NCBI RefSeq assembly: GCF_016583565.1
Contig: NZ_NRRF01000015.1
Location: forward strand, 18,476 to 82,475
From: Thiocystis violacea
GTDB lineage: Bacteria; Pseudomonadota; Gammaproteobacteria; Chromatiales; Chromatiaceae
DNA: 64,000 nucleotides
Direction of reading: 5' to 3'
Part shown: piece by piece, positions 9,630 to 18,235 of the stretch
Position numbering within the stretch: position 1 is the first letter of the stretch
Layout: every line of letters begins with the position of its first letter
The notes under the pieces: generated by a model
The model's input: only the letters and a program-made list of their open reading frames with translations
The model's database searches: none
Told to the model about the DNA's origin: nothing
Program-made: the position numbers and the translations under genes

Positions 9630-9665
9630 CTCCATCAACCGCTCTTGGCAGGATCACTCCCTATT

Positions 9666-10679
9666 ATGATGAGTACCATTCAGCGTAGTCTCGCAAAACG
9701 CGAAGATGAGATTCGTGCGTCGATGTCCGGGGATGCCGCCCCGCGAACGACGCCCGGCGCGGCAGAAAGGGAACGTGACGCGAGGTTGGATTCTCAACTC
9801 GGTCGGGATTCTGCCACTGCTTGCGCCGTCACCTCTGATGCCGCTCGGCATCCTTGGGATAGCGAACGCCCCTTCCAGCGTTTGGCGCTTGATCAATTGC
9901 GTCTGGCCGGTGCCTTGACACCTGATGCGAAACGATCACAGTTGGCCGAGGAATATCGTCTGATCAAGCGTCCGCTGTTGATGAATGTCGATAAGAAGGG
10001 AGCGGACATCGTCGAAAACAGCAATTTGATCATGGTGACCAGTGCCTTGCCAGGCGAGGGTAAGACTTTTTCGGCCATAAACCTTGCAATCAGCATCACC
10101 ATGGAGCGTGATCGGACCGTCCTGCTGGTGGATGGCGATGTAGCCAAGCCGACCGCAGCTAAGCGTTTGGGCATCGATAACGAGTTGGGATTGCTGGATG
10201 TGCTGGACGGCTCCGGGGTCACGGTTGAGGAAGCGATGGTCCAAACTGACTTGCCGAATTTGCGGGTCCTGCCCGCGGGCAAGCGCCATGAGCGAGCCAC
10301 CGAGTTGTTGGCGAGCGAGCGGATGGCGAGACTGATGAAGGAATTCTCCTCGCGTTACAAGGATCGCGTGGTCATCTTCGATTCACCGCCATTGCTGCTT
10401 GCGAGCGAAAGTGCCGTTCTCGCCGGGTGGATGGGGCAGATCCTCGTGGTGGTTGCTGCCGAACAGACTCCTCGACATGCCGTGGCCGATGGGCTGAGTC
10501 GTTTGGGACAGGATAAGATCATGGGTTTGGTATTGAATAAGTACCGGCCAAGTCTTGGCAACCGATTTGGCGCCGGATACGGATACGGATATGGATACGG
10601 GTACGGATCTGGACATGGTTACGGCCAGTTGCCGACTGACGATGGTAACGCCACTACTGCTCCGTCGAGCCAAAGCTAA
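9666..10679 (+). CDS. XrtA-associated tyrosine autokinase (CpsD/CapB-like)
   Basis: 337 residues. The ATG at 9666 is preferred to the TTG at 9645. It is a P-loop BY-kinase: Walker A ALPGEGKTF, Walker A' VLLVDGDVAKP and Walker B VVIFDSPPLL. The C-terminus is a run of Tyr-Gly pairs (about 10571-10627), the tyrosine cluster these kinases autophosphorylate. The DNA of this tail is a chain of hexamers close to GGATAC, so the number of YG units could change without breaking the frame. The kinase acts in trans on the preceding chain-length protein. Confidence 0.9.
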   Translation: MMSTIQRSLAKREDEIRASMSGDAAPRTTPGAAERERDARLDSQLGRDSATACAVTSDAARHPWDSERPFQRLALDQLRLAGALTPDAKRSQLAEEYRLIKRPLLMNVDKKGADIVENSNLIMVTSALPGEGKTFSAINLAISITMERDRTVLLVDGDVAKPTAAKRLGIDNELGLLDVLDGSGVTVEEAMVQTDLPNLRVLPAGKRHERATELLASERMARLMKEFSSRYKDRVVIFDSPPLLLASESAVLAGWMGQILVVVAAEQTPRHAVADGLSRLGQDKIMGLVLNKYRPSLGNRFGAGYGYGYGYGYGSGHGYGQLPTDDGNATTAPSSQS

Positions 10680-10698
10680 GGGTCGGTTTAGGGCGTCC

Positions 10699-12168
10699 AT
10701 GATGTTAGCCAGCCCAGGTTCGGATCATCGCATGTTGCCTGGTTGGTTGGGGTCGTTCTGTTGTGCGTGCCTCCTGTTACTATCTGCGTCTGCCTTAGGC
10801 GCCGATTGGCGTTTGTCCAAGCAGCTGACAGTCAAGGGAACCTATACCGACAACTTGAATCTTGAAGATGTGACGACGCATGACGGAGCGCAGGGTGATT
10901 TTTTTATCGAGTTGACGCCCGGATTCGTGCTCCAAGCGAAGGGGCGCCGACTTGATCTCGATGTCGCCTATTCACTCCAGTCGTTGCACTATCTGAGCTA
11001 TGACTCAGAAGATACGCTAAATAATCGTTTGCAGGCGAATGCCAACTCCGAACTCTATCGGGATCACCTGTTTCTCGATATGAACTTGACGGCACGGCAG
11101 GAGCTGATCGATGCGCAGGGTCCAACCAGCTGGGACGCGACCAGCCCTTCAAACAACCTGCAGACGAGTTATACCTATCTGGTCGCGCCTTATTTCAAGA
11201 ATCGTTTTGGCCGATTGGCTGATCTTACCCTGCGTTTCGAGCAGGATGGCGTCTTTTATAGTGACGAGGGGGAGGACAGTTTGGGTTATCGGACCCAATT
11301 TGACCTCTTAAGTGGCCCGATCCTTGGTGATCTGCAGTTGGGTCTGATCGCCGAGAACGAAAATGTCGACTACCAGGATGGGCCTAGTGACCGCTTTAGC
11401 AAGGCTGCCGGAGGCGTGGGTTATCGCATCGACGGGCGCTGGCGCTTCGATGTCCTAGGTGGTTATGAAGAAAACAACTATCCCTCCCTCACTAAAACCA
11501 GCGGTAGCCTGTGGGAGAGCCTGCTGACTTGGACTCCTAATGGCCGAACCACGGTTAAGGCAGCAGTGGGACAGCGCTATTTTGGCTGGACCCCGAGGTT
11601 CGAGCTTAACTACCGTCGCAAGCGCTCCGTCTGGACTGCTTCCTATCAGCGTGACTTGACGAGTGCGCGGGGTGAGCGCGCGAGTTCAAGTGTCTATAGC
11701 TTCGAGGATGCCTTTGGCGAGCCTGTTACCCCTGAAACCGGGAGCGCGTTGGACGTTCCGCTCGATACTGCTACGGTTACATCGTCCGTTTATATCAACA
11801 ACAGATTCGATTTCGCCGTGACGGCCCAGACCCGGCGTAGCTCCTTGGGTGCCTCGCTTGGTTATGGATTGCGGCAATACGAGGACGCTGTACGGGACGA
11901 GGAAAACCTCGAGGCCCGCGTCTATTGGTCGCGACGCTTGGCGGCGCGCACGAGTCTGAATCTTGGTCTGGGTTGGCGTCAGACTGATGGCAATAATAGC
12001 ACTGATGATACGGCTGCGAATGGGCAGGATTCCTATTATTTCGACACTGGCCTTACTCGTCAATTGTCCGAGCGTACCTATTGCGACCTTCAATATCGCT
12101 TTCGCGATGATTCTGATAGTGGTTCCGAGAATCGGATCACGCTTGGTTTAAGGATCACTTGGGAATGA
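10699..12168 (+). CDS. PEP-CTERM system-associated outer membrane beta-barrel protein
   Basis: 489 residues. The ATG at 10699 follows AGGG six bases upstream. Longer in-frame extensions run into the kinase gene and read its YG repeat out of frame, so they are rejected. A signal peptide (cleavage near SASALGADW) precedes a long section of alternating polar and hydrophobic residues ending in an aromatic strand (ITLGLRITWE), typical of a beta-barrel. The family (TIGR03016-like) is confined to XrtA loci and probably serves as the outer-membrane exit or assembly factor for the polymer. Its stop overlaps the deacetylase start. Confidence 0.85.
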   Translation: MMLASPGSDHRMLPGWLGSFCCACLLLLSASALGADWRLSKQLTVKGTYTDNLNLEDVTTHDGAQGDFFIELTPGFVLQAKGRRLDLDVAYSLQSLHYLSYDSEDTLNNRLQANANSELYRDHLFLDMNLTARQELIDAQGPTSWDATSPSNNLQTSYTYLVAPYFKNRFGRLADLTLRFEQDGVFYSDEGEDSLGYRTQFDLLSGPILGDLQLGLIAENENVDYQDGPSDRFSKAAGGVGYRIDGRWRFDVLGGYEENNYPSLTKTSGSLWESLLTWTPNGRTTVKAAVGQRYFGWTPRFELNYRRKRSVWTASYQRDLTSARGERASSSVYSFEDAFGEPVTPETGSALDVPLDTATVTSSVYINNRFDFAVTAQTRRSSLGASLGYGLRQYEDAVRDEENLEARVYWSRRLAARTSLNLGLGWRQTDGNNSTDDTAANGQDSYYFDTGLTRQLSERTYCDLQYRFRDDSDSGSENRITLGLRITWE

Positions 12169-13064
12169 ATGTCCTTCAAGAACATGCCCTCGACCGCCGG
12201 AAGGGCCGGGCCAACGCAATGACTATCGATGTGGAAGACTATTACCAGGTCTCTGCCTTCGAGTCACATGTCTCGCGCGACGCTTGGCCATCCTTTGCAA
12301 CGCGTATCGAGCGCAATCTGCACCTCGTACTTACGCAGCTTGCAGAGCATGGTGTCTCAGCGACCTTCTTCACGCTTGGCTGCGTCGCGGAGCGTCATCC
12401 TGGACTGATCCGCGAATTGGTGGAGCAGGGTCACGAGTTGGCGAGTCACGGTTACTCTCATGTCCGAGTGACTCGGCAGGATCGTTATGCCTTCTTCGAG
12501 GACATCTGCAGAACCAAGTCGCTGCTCGAAGACATTGCGGGCGTTGAGGTCAAGGGTTACCGTGCCGCCAGCTATTCGATCGACGGGTCCACGCCCTGGG
12601 CGCACGAAGCCCTGCGCAAGGCTGGCTATGGTTACAGTTCCAGCGTCTACCCTATCCGGCACGATCACTATGGGATGCCGGAGGCGCCGCGTTTCAGATT
12701 CAATCCGATTCCGGGAGATTCCGCCTTCATCGAGATCCCCATCTCGACCATCGAACTCCTGGGGCGCCGAATCCCGTGCGGTGGCGGAGGTTATTTTCGT
12801 CTTTACCCTTACGGCGTTTCTCGTTGGGCCTTCGAACGATTGAATCGCTTGGAAAAGCAAGCTGGTATTTTCTATTTTCACCCCTGGGAGATGGATCCTG
12901 AACAGCCTAGGGTACAAGGATTGTCATCCAGGACGCGCTTTAGGCACTACCTCAATCTATCCCGCATGGAGTCTCGCGTGCGTCATTTGCTCCGCGATTT
13001 CACCTGGGACCGCATGGACCGGATATTCCTGCCCGCGCATCCAGACAGTTCGGAGTCAGCTTGA
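12165..13064 (+). CDS. XrtA system polysaccharide deacetylase (NodB fold, DUF3473)
   Basis: 299 residues from the ATG that overlaps the barrel stop (ATGA). A start at 12219, immediately before TIDVEDYYQ, is also possible. NodB motifs are visible: the catalytic-base Asp in TIDVEDYYQ and the metal-binding region HELASHGYSHVRV. The C-terminal DUF3473 section includes IFYFHPWEMD. The family removes acetyl groups from the exopolysaccharide or its intermediates. In other XrtA loci the secretion ATPase gene usually lies just before this gene; here it has moved upstream of prsK. Confidence 0.9.
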   Translation: MNVLQEHALDRRKGRANAMTIDVEDYYQVSAFESHVSRDAWPSFATRIERNLHLVLTQLAEHGVSATFFTLGCVAERHPGLIRELVEQGHELASHGYSHVRVTRQDRYAFFEDICRTKSLLEDIAGVEVKGYRAASYSIDGSTPWAHEALRKAGYGYSSSVYPIRHDHYGMPEAPRFRFNPIPGDSAFIEIPISTIELLGRRIPCGGGGYFRLYPYGVSRWAFERLNRLEKQAGIFYFHPWEMDPEQPRVQGLSSRTRFRHYLNLSRMESRVRHLLRDFTWDRMDRIFLPAHPDSSESA

Positions 13065-14107
13065 TGCCGTCACCGGATGGGGTAGGGATTCGCCAACTCG
13101 AGCCTGCTGACTCAGACCGCTGGGACGCCTTTGTTGAGCGTATGCCTCAGGCGACTTTTTTTCATCGTGCCGGTTGGAAGAGGGTGCTCGAGGAAGCCTT
13201 TGGGCACTCGGCCTATTTTCTTTATGCCGAGTCGGAGGATGGCGAGATCCTGGGCGTTCTGCCGTTGGGCCACATCCGCAGTCGCTTGTTTGGCAACGGG
13301 CTCGTCTCGACACCATTTTGCGTCTATGGCGGAAGCGTCGGCGTTTCGGCGGACGTTTGCGAGCGGTTGGACGCGGAGGCCTGTCGTTTGGCTGAGTCAT
13401 TGAGTGTCGATCATCTTGAATTGCGTTGTCGGTCGCGCTGTCACGACGATTGGCCGCGCAAGGATCTCTATGTCACCTTTCGCAAGTCGATCGATCCGGA
13501 CCCGGAAAGGAATCTGCTGGCTATTCCACGCAAGCAGCGAGCGATGGTTCGCAAGGGGATGCAGGCTGGTTTGGAAAGCCGTCTCGACTCGGATGTTGAC
13601 ACGCTTCACCGTATCTATTCGGAGAGCGTGCGTAATCTCGGTACGCCTGTGTTTTCGAAGCGCTATTTTCGCGTTCTGAAGGATGTCTTTGGCGATGATT
13701 GCGAGATTCTGACCGTGCACCATGGTGGCAAGGTCGTCGCGGGTGTGCTCAGCTTCCTGTTTCGCGATGAGGTACTGCCCTATTACGGAGGGGGATCCGC
13801 TGAGGCGCGAGCCTTTAAGGCGAATGACTTCATGTACTGGGAAGTCATGCGTCGCGCCTGCGAGCGAGGCAGCCAGGTGTTCGACTTTGGGCGCAGCAAG
13901 ATTGGCACCGGCTCCTTTGACTTCAAACGCAATTGGGGGTTTGAGCCGGAGCCCATGAGCTATGAATTTCGTTTGGTTCGCTCGACCGAGGTGCCGGACG
14001 TCAACCCGCTCAACCCGAAATACAGTCTCTTCATCGCGGGCTGGAGGCGTTTGCCCTTGCCGCTCAGCCGAATGATGGGTCCCTTCATTTCGAAGTACTT
14101 GGGCTAG
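13064..14107 (+). CDS. FemAB family XrtA/PEP-CTERM-associated protein
   Basis: 347 residues; the ATG at 13064 overlaps the deacetylase TGA (TGATG). The fold is GNAT-like and related to FemAB peptidyltransferases, with a conserved centre (VAGVLSFLFRDEVLPYYGG) and a C-terminal section (FDFGRSKIGTGSFDFKRNWG). Members of this TIGR03019-type group occur only in exosortase A loci. By analogy they transfer an acyl or aminoacyl group to the polymer or a lipid carrier; the true substrate is unknown. Confidence 0.88.
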   Translation: MPSPDGVGIRQLEPADSDRWDAFVERMPQATFFHRAGWKRVLEEAFGHSAYFLYAESEDGEILGVLPLGHIRSRLFGNGLVSTPFCVYGGSVGVSADVCERLDAEACRLAESLSVDHLELRCRSRCHDDWPRKDLYVTFRKSIDPDPERNLLAIPRKQRAMVRKGMQAGLESRLDSDVDTLHRIYSESVRNLGTPVFSKRYFRVLKDVFGDDCEILTVHHGGKVVAGVLSFLFRDEVLPYYGGGSAEARAFKANDFMYWEVMRRACERGSQVFDFGRSKIGTGSFDFKRNWGFEPEPMSYEFRLVRSTEVPDVNPLNPKYSLFIAGWRRLPLPLSRMMGPFISKYLG

Positions 14108-14120
14108 AACGCGGTCCATC

Positions 14121-15353
14121 ATGGAAGATCTGCTCTTTTTGGTCCATCGCATCCCCTACCCACCGAACAAAGGCGACAAGATTCGCTCTTTTCATCTGTT
14201 GCGTTATCTGAGCCGCCACTATCGGATCCATTTGGCCACCTTCATCGACTCCAAGTCGGATGCCAAGTATCGCGAGCGAATGCGTGAATATTGCGAAACC
14301 ACCTGGTTCGGCACCCTGTCGCCGCCTTTGGCGAAGCTGAGAAGTGTGATCGGGCTACTGAAGGGCGAGCCGCTCACGCTGCCCTATTATCGGAGCACCA
14401 GTTTAGACGCTTGGATTCGCGATCTACTGCCCGTCTATCCCATTCAACGCGTGCTCGTGTATTCCTCCGGAATGGCCCAGTTCGTGTTGGGAGATGAATT
14501 CGATAGGATGCATCGCCTGATCGATTTCGTCGACGTGGACTCCGACAAGTGGCGTCAGTACAGCCTTTCCAAACCGTTTCCCATGTCCTGGATCTATCGG
14601 CGCGAGGCTCAGCGCCTGGCTGATTTCGAGCGCAAGGTCGCGGCGTGCTTCGATGCCAGTCTTTTCGTCTCGGGACAGGAGGCGGCGCTCTTCACCCAAG
14701 GGCCTGGTGTTGATCCTGATGCTGTGTTCGTGATGCGCAATGGCGTGGACGCCGATTATTTTTCGGTCGACCCCGCGCGTCCATCGCCGTTCGCCGGAGA
14801 GGGACTGCGGCTCGTTTTCACTGGGGCCATGGATTATTGGGCGAACGGGGACGGGGCGATCTGGTTCGTCGAGTCGATCCTGCCCAAGGTGAGAGGGGTT
14901 TTCCCACAGGTCGAGTTCCATGTCGTTGGCATGAATCCAACGCCCCAGGTTCGCGCGCTCGGTCAAATCCCTGGTGTCAGGGTTACGGGCAGCGTTCCGG
15001 ATGTCAGACCCTACCTTCAGCACGCGACCGCCGTGGTCGTTCCGCTGCGCATTGCCAGGGGCATCCAGAATAAGGTGCTTGAGGCGATGTCGATGGGTCG
15101 GCCCGTCGTGACTACGCCGCAGGCGCTGGAGGGGATTCCGGCTGAGTCTGGCCGTCACGTGCTGGTCGCCACTGACCCTGATGCCTTCGTGGATCAGTTG
15201 GTGCGTCTGCTGTCCGGGGGATACGCCGATATGGGATCGTCGGCGCGCGCGCTCATCGAACGCGATTTCGTTTGGGAGGCTAGTCTGGAGCGACTCCTTC
15301 CCTTGCTCGGGGAGGATCAATCAATCGCCATTGGAGGGAAAGCGCCATGTTGA
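14121..15353 (+). CDS. XrtA-associated glycosyltransferase (TIGR03087-type)
   Basis: 410 residues, a GT-B glycosyltransferase of family GT4. The opening LLFLVHRIPYPPNKGDKIRS is diagnostic of the sugar transferase next to exosortase A. The donor-binding C-terminal domain contains ARGIQNKVLEAMSMGRPVV. It would add a sugar to the lipid-linked repeat unit. The gene follows FemAB by 13 bases and overlaps xrtA by seven. Confidence 0.88.
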   Translation: MEDLLFLVHRIPYPPNKGDKIRSFHLLRYLSRHYRIHLATFIDSKSDAKYRERMREYCETTWFGTLSPPLAKLRSVIGLLKGEPLTLPYYRSTSLDAWIRDLLPVYPIQRVLVYSSGMAQFVLGDEFDRMHRLIDFVDVDSDKWRQYSLSKPFPMSWIYRREAQRLADFERKVAACFDASLFVSGQEAALFTQGPGVDPDAVFVMRNGVDADYFSVDPARPSPFAGEGLRLVFTGAMDYWANGDGAIWFVESILPKVRGVFPQVEFHVVGMNPTPQVRALGQIPGVRVTGSVPDVRPYLQHATAVVVPLRIARGIQNKVLEAMSMGRPVVTTPQALEGIPAESGRHVLVATDPDAFVDQLVRLLSGGYADMGSSARALIERDFVWEASLERLLPLLGEDQSIAIGGKAPC

Positions 15354-16879
15354 TGCCGACGAGGCTGTTGTGGTGGGGCCTCTCGATCCTGATTCTGGGG
15401 ACGCTTTTCTGGTCGACCTTTGCGGGCATGGTGAGCATCTGGGAGAGGTCCGAGACCTTTGCGCACGGTTTCGTGGTATTGCCGATTGCTCTCTATCTGG
15501 TGTGGCGCGAACGTTCGGGGCTTGGCTCGATCCCGTACCGGGCCGACTGGCGGGCCCTGCCATTCGTTGCCATTGATGGCTTCGTTTGGCTGCTGGCGCG
15601 GCTGGTCGACGTTCTGGTGATCGAGCAACTGGCCGCCGTGGTCATGATTCCGATCCTGGTTTGGTTGGTATTCGGTCTGGCGGCGTTGCGCTATCTCGCT
15701 TTCCCGCTGGGCTTTCTGTTCTTCGCTGTACCTATGGGCGAGGAACTCGTCTATCCACTGATGCAGTTCACCGCCTCCTTCACCGTAGGTATGCTTCGGC
15801 TTTCGGGCATTCCGGTCTATTGGGAGGGGACCTTTTTCAGTATTCCGAGCGGCGACTGGTCGGTTGTTACGGCCTGTAGCGGGATTCGCTATCTCATCGC
15901 CTCGCTCTTTCTGGGGGTGCTCTTTGCCTATTTGAATTACCGTTCACTCTGGCGCCGTTTGGTCTTCGTTGCCGCCTCGATTGTCGTGCCCATTCTGGCC
16001 AATGGTCTGCGGGCCTATCTGATCGTGATGCTTGGCCATCTGAGCGGTATGCGTCTGGCCGTTGGGGTCGATCATCTCATCTATGGGTGGGTGTTTTTTG
16101 GCCTGGTAATGTTCCTCCTCTTTGCGGTCGGCAATCTTTGGTCTGAGCGAGGCCGGGATGAGGGCGTGGAAACAACGCCGACCCTTCCTGTTGGAACTGC
16201 CCCGCTCTCCTCGAAAGCGACGGTTGGCGAGTGGCCGGTGGTGCTGTTTGGCTTGGCGCTGCTCGCAGTCTGGCCGCTTCTGGGAATGCTCACGGAGTCT
16301 CGCGCCGAGGCCCATCCCCAGTTGCAGGCATTCGAGATGCCAGCTGGCCAGGCTGGGTGGCGGACCATGGATGAACGCCTAACGGACTGGTCGCCACGTT
16401 ATCTGGGCATGTCCGAGGAGTCGCGCCGCGACTTCGCGCGGCTGGACGACCAGGTGGGTGTCTATCTGGCACTCTATCGCCAAGCTGGTGGTGAAATGGT
16501 CAACTCGGAAAACCTCTTGGTGGCGGAGAAGGATCCGGTCTGGCGCCAATTCGAACGCTCGACCCGAACACTCCCATTGGCTGGCCGGACGCTGACCGTC
16601 ACCGAGGCGCGACTTGGGTCGTCGAGCCAGGACCTTCTGGTCTGGTTCTGGTATTGGGTCGATGGGCATGAGGCGAATCGGTCGTACCTGGCCAAGATCC
16701 AAGAGGTTTTGACCCTGCTTTCGGGCCGGCCGCGGAATGAGGCGCTCATCGTCTTGTACACGCCGATCGATCTGAAGACGGAGCCGGCGCGTCAGCGCTT
16801 GCAAGACTTCGCGAAGGAGATGTTGCCGCTTCTGGACGCCAGCTTGCGCAATCCGTCGGGTCGTGCTCGGAATGATTGA
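15347..16879 (+). CDS. xrtA: exosortase A with C-terminal EpsI-type domain
   Basis: 510 residues; the start at 15347 has GGAGGG eight bases upstream. The N-terminal 270 residues are a multi-pass membrane transpeptidase with the expected catalytic residues: Cys177 (VVTACSGIRY), Arg222 (ANGLRAYL) and His243 (VDHLIYGW). The remainder is a DUF3485/EpsI-type periplasmic domain, fused here as in many XrtA proteins. Exosortases cut the PEP-CTERM tail of secreted proteins and attach them to a lipid or glycan; the cognate PEP-CTERM substrates are not encoded in this window. Confidence 0.95.
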   Translation: MLMPTRLLWWGLSILILGTLFWSTFAGMVSIWERSETFAHGFVVLPIALYLVWRERSGLGSIPYRADWRALPFVAIDGFVWLLARLVDVLVIEQLAAVVMIPILVWLVFGLAALRYLAFPLGFLFFAVPMGEELVYPLMQFTASFTVGMLRLSGIPVYWEGTFFSIPSGDWSVVTACSGIRYLIASLFLGVLFAYLNYRSLWRRLVFVAASIVVPILANGLRAYLIVMLGHLSGMRLAVGVDHLIYGWVFFGLVMFLLFAVGNLWSERGRDEGVETTPTLPVGTAPLSSKATVGEWPVVLFGLALLAVWPLLGMLTESRAEAHPQLQAFEMPAGQAGWRTMDERLTDWSPRYLGMSEESRRDFARLDDQVGVYLALYRQAGGEMVNSENLLVAEKDPVWRQFERSTRTLPLAGRTLTVTEARLGSSSQDLLVWFWYWVDGHEANRSYLAKIQEVLTLLSGRPRNEALIVLYTPIDLKTEPARQRLQDFAKEMLPLLDASLRNPSGRARND

Positions 16880-18041
16880 GACTCGTAGCGTTCCGGAAGC
16901 CTTGTCTCAGCCTCCATTAGTGGCACACATCATTCATCGCTTGGATGTCGGTGGCCTGGAAAATGGTCTGGTCAATCTGATCAATCGGATCCCGACCGGG
17001 CGCTTCCGGCATACCATCATCTGTCTGGAGCGGTACGACGAGCAGTTTAGGCGGCGTATCCAGCCAAATGTCGATGTCTACGCGCTCCACAAGCGCGAGG
17101 GCCAGGATCTCTGGCTTTTCGTGCGGCTTTGGCGGCTGCTGCGCCGCCTGCGTCCGGCCATTGTGCACACGCGCAATCTCTCGGCGCTCGAGTGCCAGAT
17201 GTCCGCCTGGTTGGCGGGTGTTCCTGGGCGGGTGCATGGCGAGCACGGACGCGATGTGCATGATCTCGACAACACCAGCCCAAAATATCGTTGGTTGCGC
17301 CAGGTGTTCCGGCCGCTGGTCCATCGCTATATTCCGCTGTCGCGTGACCTGGAGTCCTATCTCGTCGCCGATATTGGGGTCAAGCCCGAGCGAATCGCCA
17401 CCATACGCAATGGAGTCGATACCCAACGCTTCGATCCCTGCTCCAAGCCTCAAGGGTGTCGCGCTGTCTTGCCGGATGGATTCGCCGGCCCTGAGCATTT
17501 GGTGATCGGCACCGTTGGACGTCTGGAACAGGTGAAGGATCAGATGACACTGGTTCGGGCCTTTGTCGCCTTGGTCACATCCGAACCTGGGGGCTTGGAG
17601 CGCTTTCGACTGGTCATCGTGGGTGATGGCTCTCAGCGGAAGCCCATCGAGTCCTTGGTGCGCCAGGCCGGCCTGGAATCCAGCGTCTGGCTGGCAGGGA
17701 GTCGGGACGACATACCGGATTGTCTGCATGCGCTCGATATCTTCGTACTGCCGTCACTGGGCGAAGGGATCTCCAATACCATTCTGGAAGCCATGGCGAG
17801 CGGCTTGCCGGTGATCGCGACCCAGGTTGGGGGGAATGCCGAGCTGGTCGATCCTGGCGTGACCGGCTATCTCGTCCCCAGGGCTAACCCTGCCGCGATC
17901 ACTGATCGCTTGCGCCATTACGCGCAACAGCCCCAGGTGCTGGCGATGCATGCAGAGCAGGCGCGTGAGCGTGCTGAGCGCGACTTCAGCCTCGATGCCA
18001 TGGTCGAGCGCTATATGCGGGTCTATGCTGATCTCCTCTGA
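16872..18041 (+). CDS. XrtA-associated glycosyltransferase (TIGR03088-type)
   Basis: 389 residues from the ATG at 16872, which overlaps the xrtA stop by eight bases. A GT4 glycosyltransferase with the start IIHRLDVGGLENGLVNLIN and the donor-site motif GEGISNTILEAMASGLPVI. This subgroup regularly follows exosortase A and is thought to build the same polysaccharide as the upstream transferase. The acceptor sugar cannot be told from the sequence. Confidence 0.88.
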   Translation: MIETRSVPEALSQPPLVAHIIHRLDVGGLENGLVNLINRIPTGRFRHTIICLERYDEQFRRRIQPNVDVYALHKREGQDLWLFVRLWRLLRRLRPAIVHTRNLSALECQMSAWLAGVPGRVHGEHGRDVHDLDNTSPKYRWLRQVFRPLVHRYIPLSRDLESYLVADIGVKPERIATIRNGVDTQRFDPCSKPQGCRAVLPDGFAGPEHLVIGTVGRLEQVKDQMTLVRAFVALVTSEPGGLERFRLVIVGDGSQRKPIESLVRQAGLESSVWLAGSRDDIPDCLHALDIFVLPSLGEGISNTILEAMASGLPVIATQVGGNAELVDPGVTGYLVPRANPAAITDRLRHYAQQPQVLAMHAEQARERAERDFSLDAMVERYMRVYADLL

Positions 18042-18235
18042 ACCCTGTCCGGGTCGGCTGGCAAATGTCCGCTGAGTTCGGTCTGGCGGCCGCAATCGAC
18101 GCTCAAGTGGCGGGATTCGGGACGCTTGATAAGCAGCATTCAAACCGCACCGCCAACTCGCCTGGAAGCCAGGCGTGACACGAGGACTATCGGTCCGGCT
18201 GCGGTGTGAGACTTGACGAAACAGGATCGAAAGCT

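Noticed and set aside
10555..10698. In-frame extension of the outer-membrane barrel gene into the kinase gene
   Set aside because: The extension is only a frame-shifted reading of the hexamer repeat; the ATG at 10699 has a ribosome binding site and a signal peptide follows.
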